Below are positions 32,775-42,304 of a stretch of 64,000 bases of DNA, piece after piece (the first letter of the stretch is position 1; the number at the start of each line of letters is the position of its first letter). The notes below the pieces were generated by a model. It was not told the DNA's origin and did no database searches. It worked only from the letters and a program-made list of their open reading frames with translations. Origin of the DNA: Bordetella avium (GTDB lineage Bacteria; Pseudomonadota; Gammaproteobacteria; Burkholderiales; Burkholderiaceae_B); contig NZ_CP139969.1 of NCBI RefSeq assembly GCF_034424645.1, positions 124,001 through 188,000 of the forward strand, given 5' to 3'. Made by a program: the position numbers and the translations under genes.

Positions 32775-35462
32775 CTAAAAGGCCCAGGCCGCTCGCAGCA
32801 TGCCTGTGTGCAGCTTATTGCCGCCACCATATTCGCCGTCATAGCGCAGCGATAGCGCGAGCGAACGCGAGGCCTGCCACGACAGGCCCAGCTCGGTGAC
32901 GAGGGCATTGGCCGCGATGGGGGCGCCCGCCACCGTGAAGACGGCGCTGTCGGCGAAGGCCAATCGGCTTTGCGGCCGCAGGTCGCCCAGCGCATGACGC
33001 CAGCCTGCGCCGCCGCTGAGGGTCAGGTCGTCGACCGTGGTGCTCGCGCGCAGGCCAAGCGTCGTCGTCGTCGTTTGGTCGTGCTGGCGCTCGCTGCGCA
33101 AGGCGGCCGAGCCGCCGGTTTCGCTAAAAGCCCGCACGCGCTGGTCATTGAAGGCCAGACCGACGTAGGGCTCGATCACGCTGCGCCCGCCCACGGGCAG
33201 GCCATACCCCAGCTCTGCGAAGACTTGCCCCGTGCTCGCGCCGTAGTTCGCGCTCAGTTTCTGGTCCACGCCAGCAAATTGCACGTGGCGCTGGCTGGCG
33301 ATGTCATGCCAGGTATAGCCCACGCCAAGCAGCACATTGAAAGAGCCGGCACCGCTATCGAAGCGGCGGCCGGCATAAACCGTGGCGCTATAGCTGTCGA
33401 TGTCGCTGCGGCTGCTGAGGCTGCCCACATCCATCTTGCTGTTGCTGACACCGACTGCTGCGCCTAGCCGCCATCCGCTCGCCAGGGCGCCGTCCGCGCC
33501 GGCGAAAACCCCTCCGGTATGCTGCCGAAAACGGGCAATGCCGTCTTCTCCGCCGCCCGTCTGCCATTGGCCGACGAGCTGAGCCCACATAGGCGATGTC
33601 CCCCGATCGGGGAGCACGGCGGCGGAGATCGGCGCGTCGCTCGTTCCCGCAGAGGCCGTCGGCGCGCCTGGCGACGGGGCGGCGTTCAAATTGCGGCGAA
33701 GCTGCGCCATAGGCAGGCTGCGCGCGTTCACGGCCAGCCCGCCCAGCGCGCTGGCCGTGGTGGCAAGGGGCTCTCCGGCGAGTTGGGCAAGTGCCGCCGG
33801 CGGCGCGCCGGCAGGCAGCGTCAGGACGGCCTGGTGGATGTCGTTGCTGACGGGGAGAGACTCCAGTGCTTGGGCGACCGAGCGTTGATTGGGGGTGCGG
33901 GCCAGGGCGGAAAACCGGATCGGCTCCGGCCCGTTCGGATTCGTTACTGTGCTGCGCCTCAGTTCCAGGAGTACGTCTTGCCCGGAGTAGGAGATCGAAG
34001 GCGTGAGGTAGGCGAAGTTGGACGACACGCTGTCGAAGGCGCCCGCGAGCGTCTGTGCCTGCATGATGGTGTAGCGCTGGTAGGGGGCGAACTCGCCGTC
34101 AGGCCCGACGTGAAGCACGGAGCCCGCCAAGCTCGCGAGGCCGTTGACGACGACCCGGCTAGCCGTGCCGTCCGGGGCTGCACGCACCTCGTAGACCGCG
34201 TTGGGGCTCAGTGACAAATCGCCATTGACAGTGAGCGTCCCGCTTGGCGCGAGCCTGCCGCCGGCGGAAATCTGCGTCGCGCCAACAGCGCCGTTGCCGC
34301 CCAGGCGTCCGCCATCGAGCACAGACGTTTGCCCGCGCAGTTGCCCACGGACATCCAGCGTGCCGCCCTCGACAAAGATGCGGGGGTCGCCCAGCACACT
34401 GATCGCCGCAGCGCTGTTGCCGGTGTAAACGAGGTTGCCGGCGAGGACCCTGACCTGGCCGGGGCCCGCCAGCGTCCCGGCATAGCTCATTGGCGATCCG
34501 CTCAGGTTGAAAATGAGTGTGCCGGCGCCGGCCCCGAACTCGATGGCACCGACATCAAGACGTCCCCCCGGCTGTGCCGGCGATCCGGGCTCGCCTCCGA
34601 TAAGGAGTTGCCCCTTCGACGAGGCTTGATTGGCGATCAGGATTTTGGGCGCGGACAAGCTGCCGCCCTCAAGCAGCCAGACCTTGCCTGTTGCTGCCTC
34701 GCCCACTGTCACCGTGCCGCCTGAGCGCCATTCGCTGCCATTGCCACGCACCAGGACGCTTCCGCTCGCCGCACCGTTGCTTGTCCCTCCCAGGGTCGCG
34801 CCGGAGGTCGTGGAAAGTACGCCGGCGCTCAGGACTTTAACCGTGCCGGATGACAGCGTCCCCACCGAAAACCTGGCTGAATTGTTCCAGGTCGAGCCAT
34901 CGCTGATCACGAGGGTGCCGTTGCCCTTGCCCCACTCTCCGAGGATGGTCTGATTCACGTTGACCGTGGAGCCCTTTTGCGCGTAGAACGTCGCGGTACC
35001 CGAACCCGCGATTGAAATGCTGCCTGCCGTCACCCGGGAGTTATCCACGGTTGCGCTGCCACTGGAATCAAGCGTGCTGGCGAGGGTCAGGGATGCGGTG
35101 TTCAACCAGGCCTGGTCATTCAGGGTAAGCGCCCCGCTTCCACCGTTTACCCCTACCTGGATATAGGAACCGGTCAGGCTCGCGCTATTCCCCGAAACCA
35201 CGAGGGAGCTGACATTCGTATTCCAGACATTATTGCTGATACTGAGGCTGTACACCGCGCCCGCGCCGCTCAGCATAACCCGCTCACCACCGCCGATATT
35301 GGCAGCGTCGCCGCTCGTTGGCACAGTGCCGTTTGGCCAGGTCGCAGGATCGAACCAATCTTTATCGGCTGACGCGTCTTTAGGCAGGGCAAGCGAGGAC
35401 AGCGCCAGGACGACGGCGGTAAGCGCATGTGAAGGGGGGCGGCGGGCAGGGTATTGCGTCAT
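32775..35462 (-). CDS. Autotransporter (type Va) with beta-helical passenger
   Basis: 895 residues from ATG at 35462. A signal peptide covers about residues 1-32 (basic MTQYPARRP, hydrophobic core, then DASADKDW). The passenger (about 33-600) is Gly/Ser/Thr-rich with short repeats such as GTLVISDGSTW, GSVLVRGNGSEW and GGRLGGNGAVG, typical of parallel beta-helices. The junction motif YQRYTIMQAQTLAGAFDSV is common before autotransporter barrels. The last about 280 residues form the beta-barrel, from MWAQLVGQWQT to the terminal aromatic AWAF. No RGD motif, protease triad or lipase signature was seen, so the passenger activity (adhesion is likely) is unknown. It stands alone, convergent with glmS. 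Confidence 0.88.
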   Translation of the reverse strand: MTQYPARRPPSHALTAVVLALSSLALPKDASADKDWFDPATWPNGTVPTSGDAANIGGGERVMLSGAGAVYSLSISNNVWNTNVSSLVVSGNSASLTGSYIQVGVNGGSGALTLNDQAWLNTASLTLASTLDSSGSATVDNSRVTAGSISIAGSGTATFYAQKGSTVNVNQTILGEWGKGNGTLVISDGSTWNNSARFSVGTLSSGTVKVLSAGVLSTTSGATLGGTSNGAASGSVLVRGNGSEWRSGGTVTVGEAATGKVWLLEGGSLSAPKILIANQASSKGQLLIGGEPGSPAQPGGRLDVGAIEFGAGAGTLIFNLSGSPMSYAGTLAGPGQVRVLAGNLVYTGNSAAAISVLGDPRIFVEGGTLDVRGQLRGQTSVLDGGRLGGNGAVGATQISAGGRLAPSGTLTVNGDLSLSPNAVYEVRAAPDGTASRVVVNGLASLAGSVLHVGPDGEFAPYQRYTIMQAQTLAGAFDSVSSNFAYLTPSISYSGQDVLLELRRSTVTNPNGPEPIRFSALARTPNQRSVAQALESLPVSNDIHQAVLTLPAGAPPAALAQLAGEPLATTASALGGLAVNARSLPMAQLRRNLNAAPSPGAPTASAGTSDAPISAAVLPDRGTSPMWAQLVGQWQTGGGEDGIARFRQHTGGVFAGADGALASGWRLGAAVGVSNSKMDVGSLSSRSDIDSYSATVYAGRRFDSGAGSFNVLLGVGYTWHDIASQRHVQFAGVDQKLSANYGASTGQVFAELGYGLPVGGRSVIEPYVGLAFNDQRVRAFSETGGSAALRSERQHDQTTTTTLGLRASTTVDDLTLSGGAGWRHALGDLRPQSRLAFADSAVFTVAGAPIAANALVTELGLSWQASRSLALSLRYDGEYGGGNKLHTGMLRAAWAF

Positions 35463-35964
35463 GACGGCGAGTCTCCGGACGTGCGTTTTTTTGTCTGAGA
35501 TTAACATTTGCTCAGCGCAGCGGATGTCCGGTTGAGTTACAGGGCTGTAACACGTCGGCCAACGCCCTGTCGTTTCCGAAGATGAAAGACATAGGGGCCC
35601 GTCTGGGGCTGGTCAGGGCGGCACGCGGCTCACAGCGCTGTGTTTGGCCTAGACCTGGCAGCCAGGGCTGCTAGCGGACGACGGCTTGATATGCAGCGGC
35701 TGGAGGCAAGGCAAACTGGATGGCTGCCGGTAATGCTAGCCTGGCTAGCCAGCACGGCCCCCTTGTATGAAGGCCGAGCTTTGCGGCGGGTCGCAGCCTG
35801 GGGGCGGACCCGCGTCAGGCTTGGCTGCCGCGCATGCTTCAGCGCCGATGCGCGACGCATGGGTAGAAGATTGAAACGGGCTAACGCGCTGTTAAGGCTG
35901 GTTCCGAAGCGCTGTTGAGAGAAAGAGCATGGCCGCTGCGGTTCGCTGGCCCGTCACCCCGATA
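35463..35964. other. Intergenic region between the autotransporter and the catabolic island
   Basis: 502 bases without a supportable gene. It carries the autotransporter promoter at its left end. A compact palindrome, GCTAGCC-t-GGCTAGC, lies at about 35737-35751. The short open frames here have no ribosome site and no family resemblance. It marks the border between conserved genes and the accessory region. Confidence 0.5.
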
Positions 35965-36825
35965 TCACTGGTATTGACTTTCCAGCGCATCCCACAGGGG
36001 CTTGTTCACCAGACGCTGGCGTTCGCTGAAGGGTGCCACCAGTGCGGGATCTTCCTGGAGATTCCTGTCCTGTTGCAGGGCGCCCAGCGCGCGCTGCATG
36101 CCGGCAAGCGCCCCCTGCAAGGCCGCGTTGGCGTACAGCACGATGCTAAAGCCCATGCTGGCCAGCTCATCCGTATTCGTGATGGGCGTCTTGCCACCGA
36201 TCACCATGTTTATCAGCTGGGCTTGCTTGAGGCGCTGAGGCAGGGCGCGGATGTGTTCGGCGCTGGTCACCGCTTCGACAAATAGAATGTCCGCGCCGGC
36301 ATCCGCATAGGCCTGCGCACGCTCAACCGCGACATCGAAACCGTGCACGGCAGCCGCATCGGTGCGAGCCATGATTAGCGTACCTTCGCTGCGGCGGCCA
36401 TCGACGGCTGCCTTGATCTTGCCGATCATTTCGCTGGTTTCAATAACGTCTTTGCCGTTGAAGTGGCCGCAACGCTTGGGGCTGACCTGATCTTCGAGCT
36501 GGATGCAGTCTGCGCCTGCCCGTTCCAGCGTGCGCACGGTATGGTAGGTGTTAACGGCATTGCCGAAGCCGGTATCGGCATCGACAATCAGCGGAACATC
36601 CACGGCATCACGGATGCGGGCTGTGTGGTCGGCAATGTCAGTCAAACCCATGATGGCCTGATCAGGCATGCCGAACCACATGTTGGTGACACCGGCGCCG
36701 GTGACATAGATGGCTTCGAAACCCAGGTCGGCGACCACACGCGCCGACAGCGCATTGAATGCGCCGGGCACGATCAGGCCACGGCGTGCATCGACCAGTT
36801 CCCGGAGCTTTTGCTGTGTATTCAT
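35965..36825 (-). CDS. Isocitrate lyase/PEP mutase-family lyase
   Basis: 286 residues, an alpha/beta-barrel of the PEP mutase/isocitrate lyase superfamily. Metal and substrate motifs are VDADTGFGN, IQLEDQVSPKRCGHF (the K-[KR]-C-G-H lyase loop) and MARTDAAAVHGFD. The catalytic Cys in KRCGH separates it from PEP mutases and points to a C-C lyase such as 2-methylisocitrate lyase or 2,3-dimethylmalate lyase, or to oxaloacetate decarboxylase-like members. It is the last gene of a five-gene minus-strand operon (tcuA-like, etfB, etfA, bug, this), starting two bases after the Bug stop. I infer cleavage of the product of the upstream dehydrogenase; the substrate is unknown. Confidence 0.85.
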   Translation of the reverse strand: MNTQQKLRELVDARRGLIVPGAFNALSARVVADLGFEAIYVTGAGVTNMWFGMPDQAIMGLTDIADHTARIRDAVDVPLIVDADTGFGNAVNTYHTVRTLERAGADCIQLEDQVSPKRCGHFNGKDVIETSEMIGKIKAAVDGRRSEGTLIMARTDAAAVHGFDVAVERAQAYADAGADILFVEAVTSAEHIRALPQRLKQAQLINMVIGGKTPITNTDELASMGFSIVLYANAALQGALAGMQRALGALQQDRNLQEDPALVAPFSERQRLVNKPLWDALESQYQ

Positions 36826-36827
36826 GT

Positions 36828-37811
36828 TTATTCAACTTTGATGTTGGCGGAGTCGATGACCTCTTTCCATTTGCGGACTTCGTTCTGGAAGAAGGTGTCG
36901 AAATCCTCGGGAGAGGCGGTGACAGGGTCGGCTCCCATTTGCAGCAGTTTGTCGTTGACCTGAGGGTCACGCACGGCCGCGTTAAGACTATGATTGAGCT
37001 TGCTGACCACACTGGCGGGCACGCCGGCCGGCGCAAAGATGCCGAACCAGGCCGACGCATCAAAACCATGGATTCCGCTTTCGTCCAAGGTCGGGATGTC
37101 GGGCGCCGCTTTTGAACGGCTTGCTGTGCTCATGCCCAGCGGCTTGAGCTTGCCGGCCTGCACCATGGGCAGCGTCGTCATGATGTTGTCGAAGGTGAGA
37201 GGCACCTGATTGCCCAGCACATCGTTCATGGCCGGCGCCGCGCCCCGGTAGGGAACGTGGGTCATGGAAACCCCCGCCATTTTCAGGAACATCTCCATAA
37301 ACAGGTGCGAACCCGAACCGTTGCCGGCCGTGGCGTAGTAGATTTCGCGGGGGCTCTGGCGAGCTTTGTCCAGCAGGTCCTTGAGATCGCTGTAGGGCGC
37401 CGCAGGGTTGCTGACCAGAATGAAGGGGGTCGAGGACACCATGGCGACAGGCTGGAAGTCCTTGCTCGGGTTGTAGCTGAGCTTAGGATAGAGGCTGCCA
37501 TTGACCGCCAGTGCGATGGTGCCGAACAACAGCGTATAGCCATCGGCAGGCGCCTTGGCTACGGTGTCTGCGCCAATGTTGCTGGCACTGCCGGGCTTGT
37601 TTTCGATGATCACGGCTTGCCCGATGATCTCTGAGAGCTTGTTTCCGACCAGACGGGCCGCGACGTCGGTCGCACCGCCTGCGGGAAAACCGACGATGAG
37701 CCGGATCGGCTTTTGCGGATAGGCCGGACTCTGCGCATAGGCGCCGCATGAGGTAGCGATACCCAGCGCCAGCAGTGTCAGGGTCCGTTTGAACGTGGAA
37801 TAGATGGTCAA
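36828..37811 (-). CDS. Bug-family tripartite tricarboxylate transporter receptor (1)
   Basis: 327 residues from TTG at 37811. GAGGAGA lies five bases before the TTG, and the signal peptide (TIYSTFKRTLTLLALGIATSCGAYAQ) begins right after it; no ATG is available, so a TTG start is preferred over longer readings. The mature protein has the Bug pattern: YPQKPIRLIVGFPAGGATDVAAR, VIIENKPGSASNIGADTVAKAPADGYTLL and MTHVPYRGAAPAMNDV. Bug proteins are periplasmic receptors for small carboxylates. There is no TctA or TctB gene nearby. Operon position between etfA and the lyase suggests it binds the pathway substrate. Confidence 0.9.
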   Translation of the reverse strand: MTIYSTFKRTLTLLALGIATSCGAYAQSPAYPQKPIRLIVGFPAGGATDVAARLVGNKLSEIIGQAVIIENKPGSASNIGADTVAKAPADGYTLLFGTIALAVNGSLYPKLSYNPSKDFQPVAMVSSTPFILVSNPAAPYSDLKDLLDKARQSPREIYYATAGNGSGSHLFMEMFLKMAGVSMTHVPYRGAAPAMNDVLGNQVPLTFDNIMTTLPMVQAGKLKPLGMSTASRSKAAPDIPTLDESGIHGFDASAWFGIFAPAGVPASVVSKLNHSLNAAVRDPQVNDKLLQMGADPVTASPEDFDTFFQNEVRKWKEVIDSANIKVE

Positions 37812-37911
37812 CCTTGTCTCCTCTCGACCAGCGGGCGATCTACTGCCTCGATGGCCGCGTGCGTAAAAAAGGCATTGTCCCGAGTTTTGCAACAGGCCTC
37901 TGCCGGGCTTG

Positions 37912-38844
37912 TCACAGCGCCCCTGCCAGTTCCGGAACGGCCATAAACAAGTCCGCTTCCAGGCCATAATCGGCGATTGAGAAAATAGGCGCTTCAGGGT
38001 CCTTGTTGATCGCCACGATGACCTTGGAGTCCTTCATGCCCGCCAGATGCTGGATCGCACCAGAGATACCGGCAGCGATGTATAGCTGAGGCGCGACGAC
38101 TTTGCCGGTTTGACCGACCTGCAAATCATTAGAGGCGTAGCCTGCGTCCACGGCGGCACGGCTTGCACCAATGGCGGCGCCGAGTTTGTCAGCAAGTTGG
38201 GTCATGATTTCGGTGAATTTCTCAGCCGAACCGAGCGCGCGACCGCCGGAGACGATGATCTTGGCGGTGGTGAGTTCCGGGCGGTCGTTCTTGGTCACGT
38301 CGCGCCCCAGGAGGGCGCTTTTGCCCGAGTCCGCCACGGCCGCCACCGTTTCCACGGCGGCCGCGCCACCTGTGGCTGCGGCGGCATCGAAGCCGGTGCT
38401 GCGCACGGTGATGACCTTGGTGGTATCGCCCGATTGCACGGTGGCCATGGCGTTGCCGGCATAGATGGGGCGCTCGAAGGTGTCCGCCGAGATCACGGCC
38501 GTGATCTCGCTAATCTGGGCGACGTCCAGCTTGGCGGCGACCCGGGGGGCGGTGTTCTTGCCGGAAGCGGTGGCAGGAAACAGGATATGGCTGTAGTCGC
38601 CAGCAATCGCCAACACCTGGGCGGCAAGGTTTTCCGCCAGGCTGTTGTTGAGCGATGCGCCGTCAGCCAGGATCACTTTGGACACACCGGCAATCTGCGC
38701 CGCTGCCTGGGCTGCGGTTGCGGCGTTTTCACCGGCGACCAGCATGTGCACGTCGCCGCCGCAGACCAGAGCGGCTGTGACGGTGTTCAGGGTGGCGCCC
38801 TTGATGCAGGCGTTGTCGTGTTCAGCAATAACAAGTACGGACAT
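37912..38844 (-). CDS. etfA: Electron transfer flavoprotein, alpha subunit (canonical)
   Basis: 310 residues from ATG at 38844, with GGGAGAT upstream. The C-terminal FAD domain is complete: [42 protein letters not shown] and [11 protein letters not shown]. It keeps the Arg of SRAAVD and the Thr of GQTGK, which correspond to human ETF alpha Arg249 and Thr266 (from memory) and stabilise the flavin semiquinone. The frame is open upstream through etfB in another reading, so the shorter start is clear. It forms a heterodimer with EtfB, accepting electrons from flavoprotein dehydrogenases, here presumably the adjacent TcuA-like enzyme, for ETF-ubiquinone oxidoreductase. Confidence 0.95.
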   Translation of the reverse strand: MSVLVIAEHDNACIKGATLNTVTAALVCGGDVHMLVAGENAATAAQAAAQIAGVSKVILADGASLNNSLAENLAAQVLAIAGDYSHILFPATASGKNTAPRVAAKLDVAQISEITAVISADTFERPIYAGNAMATVQSGDTTKVITVRSTGFDAAAATGGAAAVETVAAVADSGKSALLGRDVTKNDRPELTTAKIIVSGGRALGSAEKFTEIMTQLADKLGAAIGASRAAVDAGYASNDLQVGQTGKVVAPQLYIAAGISGAIQHLAGMKDSKVIVAINKDPEAPIFSIADYGLEADLFMAVPELAGAL

Positions 38845-38864
38845 GATGCTTATCTCCCGGACGC

Positions 38865-39614
38865 CTAGATGACCTTGGCTGCGTTTTTGAGTTTGTCGAT
38901 CAGCGTCGCCACATCGGGGACCTTTATGCCCGCGCTGCGCTTGGCCGGTTCGGCCACCCTCAGGGTCTTGAGGCGGGGGGTCACATCTACGCCCAGATCT
39001 TCGGGCTTGACGGTATCCAGCGGTTTCTTCTTGGCCTTCATGATGTTGGGCAGGGTGACGTAGCGGGGCTCGTTCAGGCGTAAGTCGGTGGTGATGACGG
39101 CAGGTAGGGACAGGCTCAGGGTTTCCAGGCCGCCATCCACTTCGCGGGTGACGCTGACCCTGCCGTTCGCCACTTCGACCTTGGAGGCAAAGGTGGCTTG
39201 GGGCAGGTCCGCCAAGGCGGCCAGCATCTGGCCGGTTTGATTGCAATCGTCGTCAATCGCCTGCTTGCCCAGGATCACCATGCCGGGTTGCTCTTTGTCC
39301 ACCAGGGCTTTGAGCAGCTTGGCTACGGCCAGGGGCTGGAGCGTTTCGTCGGTTTCCACGAGGATGGCGCGGTCGGCGCCGATGGCCATGGCGGTGCGCA
39401 GGGTTTCCTGGCTCTGGGGCACGCCGCAGGATATGGCGATCACTTCGCTGACGACGCCCTTTTCCTTCAAACGCACGGCCTCTTCGACGGCGATTTCGTC
39501 GAAGGGGTTGATGCTCATCTTGACGTTGCCGATGTCGACACCACTGCCATCGGACTTCGTATGGACTTTGACGTTGTAGTCCACGACACGCTTGACGGCT
39601 ACGAGAACTTTCAT
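38865..39614 (-). CDS. etfB: Electron transfer flavoprotein, beta subunit (canonical)
   Basis: 249 residues, standard length. [58 protein letters not shown] (AMP-binding region) and the partner-recognition loop region [20 protein letters not shown] are all typical group I ETF beta features. It precedes etfA by 20 bases. It lies 107 bases downstream of the tcuA-like gene on the same strand. This may be the housekeeping ETF of the organism or one dedicated to the island; sequence alone does not decide. Confidence 0.95.
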   Translation of the reverse strand: MKVLVAVKRVVDYNVKVHTKSDGSGVDIGNVKMSINPFDEIAVEEAVRLKEKGVVSEVIAISCGVPQSQETLRTAMAIGADRAILVETDETLQPLAVAKLLKALVDKEQPGMVILGKQAIDDDCNQTGQMLAALADLPQATFASKVEVANGRVSVTREVDGGLETLSLSLPAVITTDLRLNEPRYVTLPNIMKAKKKPLDTVKPEDLGVDVTPRLKTLRVAEPAKRSAGIKVPDVATLIDKLKNAAKVI

Positions 39615-39721
39615 GAGAGGCTTTCAGGTTTGTCCCGCCCTGTGGGCCGGACATGATGGAGGGCGTTGCAGGCAGGGCATGAGGCCAGCCGCCCGCACGA
39701 GAAAAACTTCCTTAGCGGCGC

Positions 39722-41218
39722 TCAGGCGGCAGCCATGCGGGCGGCGTGCTGACCGGCAATACGGCCAAAGACCGAACCCGAGGTCAGGCCCGCGCCACCG
39801 GGGTATTTGCTGAAGTACAGGCCACCGACCATTTCACCGGCAGCGTAGAGGCCGGGCATGGGGAAACCTTCTTCGTCCAGGACTTCCGCCTGCGGCGTGA
39901 TCGCCACGCCGGCATAGGTGCAGGTGATGCCACAGCTCACCTCGTAAGCGACAAACGGCCCCTGTTCCAGCGGCAGTGCCCAGTTGCTCTTGTTGACGGC
40001 CAGCCCCCTGGTGCAGCGGCCGTCGAGCACGGCGGGATTGAAAGGCAGGCTGCGGTCCACGGCGTCGTTGAACGCCTTGAGCGTTTGCAGCAGGCGTGGC
40101 GCATCCACCCCGTCAAACTGCGCCACCAGCGCTTCCAGCGTGTCAGCTTGATAACGGGTGGCATGGCGCACGCGGTATTCGTCCGGCAGCAGCTTCGCGC
40201 CCACGGCATCAAAAATCTGCCAGCCTCGGGCATTGGGCTGTTGCAGCATGGCGGCCCCCATGCGCGAATAGGTGTAATTGCGGAAGTTCTCGCCTTCGTC
40301 TACAAACCGTTCTCCCAGCGTGTTGACCACCACGCCCAGATTGAAATAGTTTTTTTGTTGGTTGAGCAGGTTGGGCTGGCCGAACTCGGGCGCATTCGCG
40401 TCATAGAACACGCTGTGGCAGGCCGTCCAGTGACCGGCTGCGCGCGCGCCCATGTCCAGCGCCGCCTGAATGGCCAGGCCGGTGTTGTAGCGCGAGCCAC
40501 GCACCTTCGCCAGGTCCCAGTTCTTACCCAGATAGCTGGCACGCCACTGGGCATTGGCGTGGTAGCCGCCGGCGGCCAGAATGACTGCGCCGGCACGCAG
40601 CCGCAGCGTCTGGCCCTTGTGGGAAGCCACCACACCGCAGACCCTGCCATTTTCCACGATCAGCTCGGTCATCTTGTGGTCGTAGGCAATGCGGATACCC
40701 AGCTTCTCGGCCTTGGTGAATAAAGCATCCACCAGACCGGCACCGCCGCCGGATACTTCCACCGTCAGGCCGCCCCAGAACTTGTTTTTACCATCGACCA
40801 GGAAGGACTGACGGCCATGAATGGGAATGAAGCGCACGCCATGGCTGCGCATCCATTGCAGGGTCTCGAAGCTGCGGTTGACCAGCACTTCGACCAGATC
40901 GCCATCGGCGCGCATGCCGCTCATTTCGATCAGTTCATCAAAATACTGCGAGGCTGGGTAGGCGCCGAAATCGGATTTCGCCAGTTCGTCTGCGGACAGG
41001 TCCGGCACCAGCTTCTGAATGTCTTCCACACCGTCATACGCCACGCGGAACGCGCCGCCCGTATAGGCTGAATTACCGCCGCGCGCGCTTTCCGGCGCCC
41101 GTTCGAGCACCAGCACGCTAGCGCCCTGCTCGGCTGCAGCGAGGGCGGAACACAGGGCGGCATTACCAGCGCCGACTACCAGAACATCCACCGATTTGGC
41201 TAGGTTGGAATCACTCAC
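39722..41218 (-). CDS. FAD-dependent dehydrogenase, TcuA (tricarballylate dehydrogenase) type (1)
   Basis: 498 residues from GTG at 41218, preceded by GGAGG; this start puts the FAD motif VDVLVVGAGNAALCSALAAAEQG at the right place. LERAPESARGGNSAYTGGAFR is the diagnostic TcuA/fumarate reductase flavoprotein stretch. GLYAAGEMVGG near the C terminus closes the FAD fold. TcuA oxidises tricarballylate to cis-aconitate and normally needs TcuB to reoxidise FAD. No tcuB is present; instead etfBA follow directly, so ETF is the inferred electron acceptor. First gene of the minus-strand operon, divergent from the second ETF pair. Substrate unproven. Confidence 0.88.
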   Translation of the reverse strand: MSDSNLAKSVDVLVVGAGNAALCSALAAAEQGASVLVLERAPESARGGNSAYTGGAFRVAYDGVEDIQKLVPDLSADELAKSDFGAYPASQYFDELIEMSGMRADGDLVEVLVNRSFETLQWMRSHGVRFIPIHGRQSFLVDGKNKFWGGLTVEVSGGGAGLVDALFTKAEKLGIRIAYDHKMTELIVENGRVCGVVASHKGQTLRLRAGAVILAAGGYHANAQWRASYLGKNWDLAKVRGSRYNTGLAIQAALDMGARAAGHWTACHSVFYDANAPEFGQPNLLNQQKNYFNLGVVVNTLGERFVDEGENFRNYTYSRMGAAMLQQPNARGWQIFDAVGAKLLPDEYRVRHATRYQADTLEALVAQFDGVDAPRLLQTLKAFNDAVDRSLPFNPAVLDGRCTRGLAVNKSNWALPLEQGPFVAYEVSCGITCTYAGVAITPQAEVLDEEGFPMPGLYAAGEMVGGLYFSKYPGGAGLTSGSVFGRIAGQHAARMAAA

Positions 41219-41512
41219 AAGACCTCCAGAAACAAGCACCTATCCGCAGGGCGGCGCAACCGGCCTGCAAAAAACGCTAAAGCCTCTATGGCTTCGAACT
41301 GGCGGCAGTCTAGGGAGGGGGCGCCGGCTTGCACAGACCGCGCCGGCGAAAGAAGAATTCGGTAAGTCCGAACAAGCGGCTTGTCACGGGGAGAGCTAGG
41401 TCTGCGCAAGCTGCCGGTCCAGCCGAAATGATTATTCGGCCTGGCGCGCTTGGTCAGGCCGGGCTGCGCGAGGACACTCCCGGTTATTCAAGCCACCTCT
41501 TGCACCATTTCA
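41219..41512. promoter_or_regulatory. Divergent promoter region of the two ETF units
   Basis: 294 bases between the tcuA-like gene (minus) and the second etfB (plus). Two short palindromes lie here: TTCGG-5-CCGAA at 41358-41372 and GCCGAA-7-TTCGGC at 41422-41440. Both use the same TTCGG/CCGAA half-site, which suggests binding of one dimeric regulator controlling both directions. No regulator gene is adjacent. Confidence 0.4.
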
Positions 41513-42304
41513 ATGAACGTACTGATCATTCTTTCGGGCATTGCGGACGCCAAGCTGCCACTTCCTCGGCCGGTCAGCGCCGAAACCATGCAGGCATTGC
41601 GTGCGGGCCATGCCCTGCTGAGCCCCTTTGACGAGGCGGCTCTGGAGCTGGGCCTGAAACTGCGCGATGCAGACCCCTCAGTGCAGCTCACAGCCCTGGT
41701 GGCGGCCAACACCGCCCAGGACAAGTTGCTGCAACACGTCGCCAGCTTCCGTCTGGATGCCGTGCTGGCCTACTCCGTGCAGCAGATTCCGGCATGGAAC
41801 AGCCGCGCCCTGGCGGCCGGTCTGAGCGGTTTTGTGCAAGCCCAGATAGGTGACACCCTGGATCTGGTGCTGATCGGCCGCGAATTCGGCGACGAGGACG
41901 ACGGCGGTGTCCCTGCCGCCACGGCCTACGCGCTGGGCTGGCCCCTGGTGTCTCAGGCCATGCATGTACAGCAGGCCGGCCCGGGTTTGCTGCATATCTT
42001 GCGCCAGTTCGGCACGGTGCAGGAAGTGCTGACGCAGCCCACCCCTGTCGTGGCCGCCGTCACGAACCATGCACGCAACAAGCTGCGCCATCCTCTACTC
42101 AAGAACGTGATGACTGCCAAAAAAATGCAGTTCATGCTGCAGCCGCTGCCGCAGAACAGTGCCCCGGCATCCCTGACACTGGGCGCCATGGGCCTGGCTA
42201 GCGCCCCCGAGCGCGCCGAGCCCTGCCAGATGATCGCCGGTGATGTGAGCATCCAGGCGCGCGCCCTGGCGGCGCTGCTTTTGACTTCCGGAGAGACAGC
42301 ATGA
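41513..42304 (+). CDS. Divergent electron transfer flavoprotein, beta-like subunit
   Basis: 263 residues from ATG at 41513. The ETF beta plan is visible but much changed: MNVLIILSGIADAK at the start, SPFDEAALELGLKLRD matching NPFDE-AVEEA, GREFGDEDDGGVPAATAYALG matching the AMP-binding region, and NHARNKLRHPLLKNVMTAKKM at the position of the partner-recognition loop. Compared with the canonical copy 2 kb away, identity is low. It is translationally coupled to the alpha-like gene by a four-base overlap. Such divergent ETFs generally serve one specific dehydrogenase; here the candidates are the flavoproteins of the island. Confidence 0.85.
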   Translation: MNVLIILSGIADAKLPLPRPVSAETMQALRAGHALLSPFDEAALELGLKLRDADPSVQLTALVAANTAQDKLLQHVASFRLDAVLAYSVQQIPAWNSRALAAGLSGFVQAQIGDTLDLVLIGREFGDEDDGGVPAATAYALGWPLVSQAMHVQQAGPGLLHILRQFGTVQEVLTQPTPVVAAVTNHARNKLRHPLLKNVMTAKKMQFMLQPLPQNSAPASLTLGAMGLASAPERAEPCQMIAGDVSIQARALAALLLTSGETA

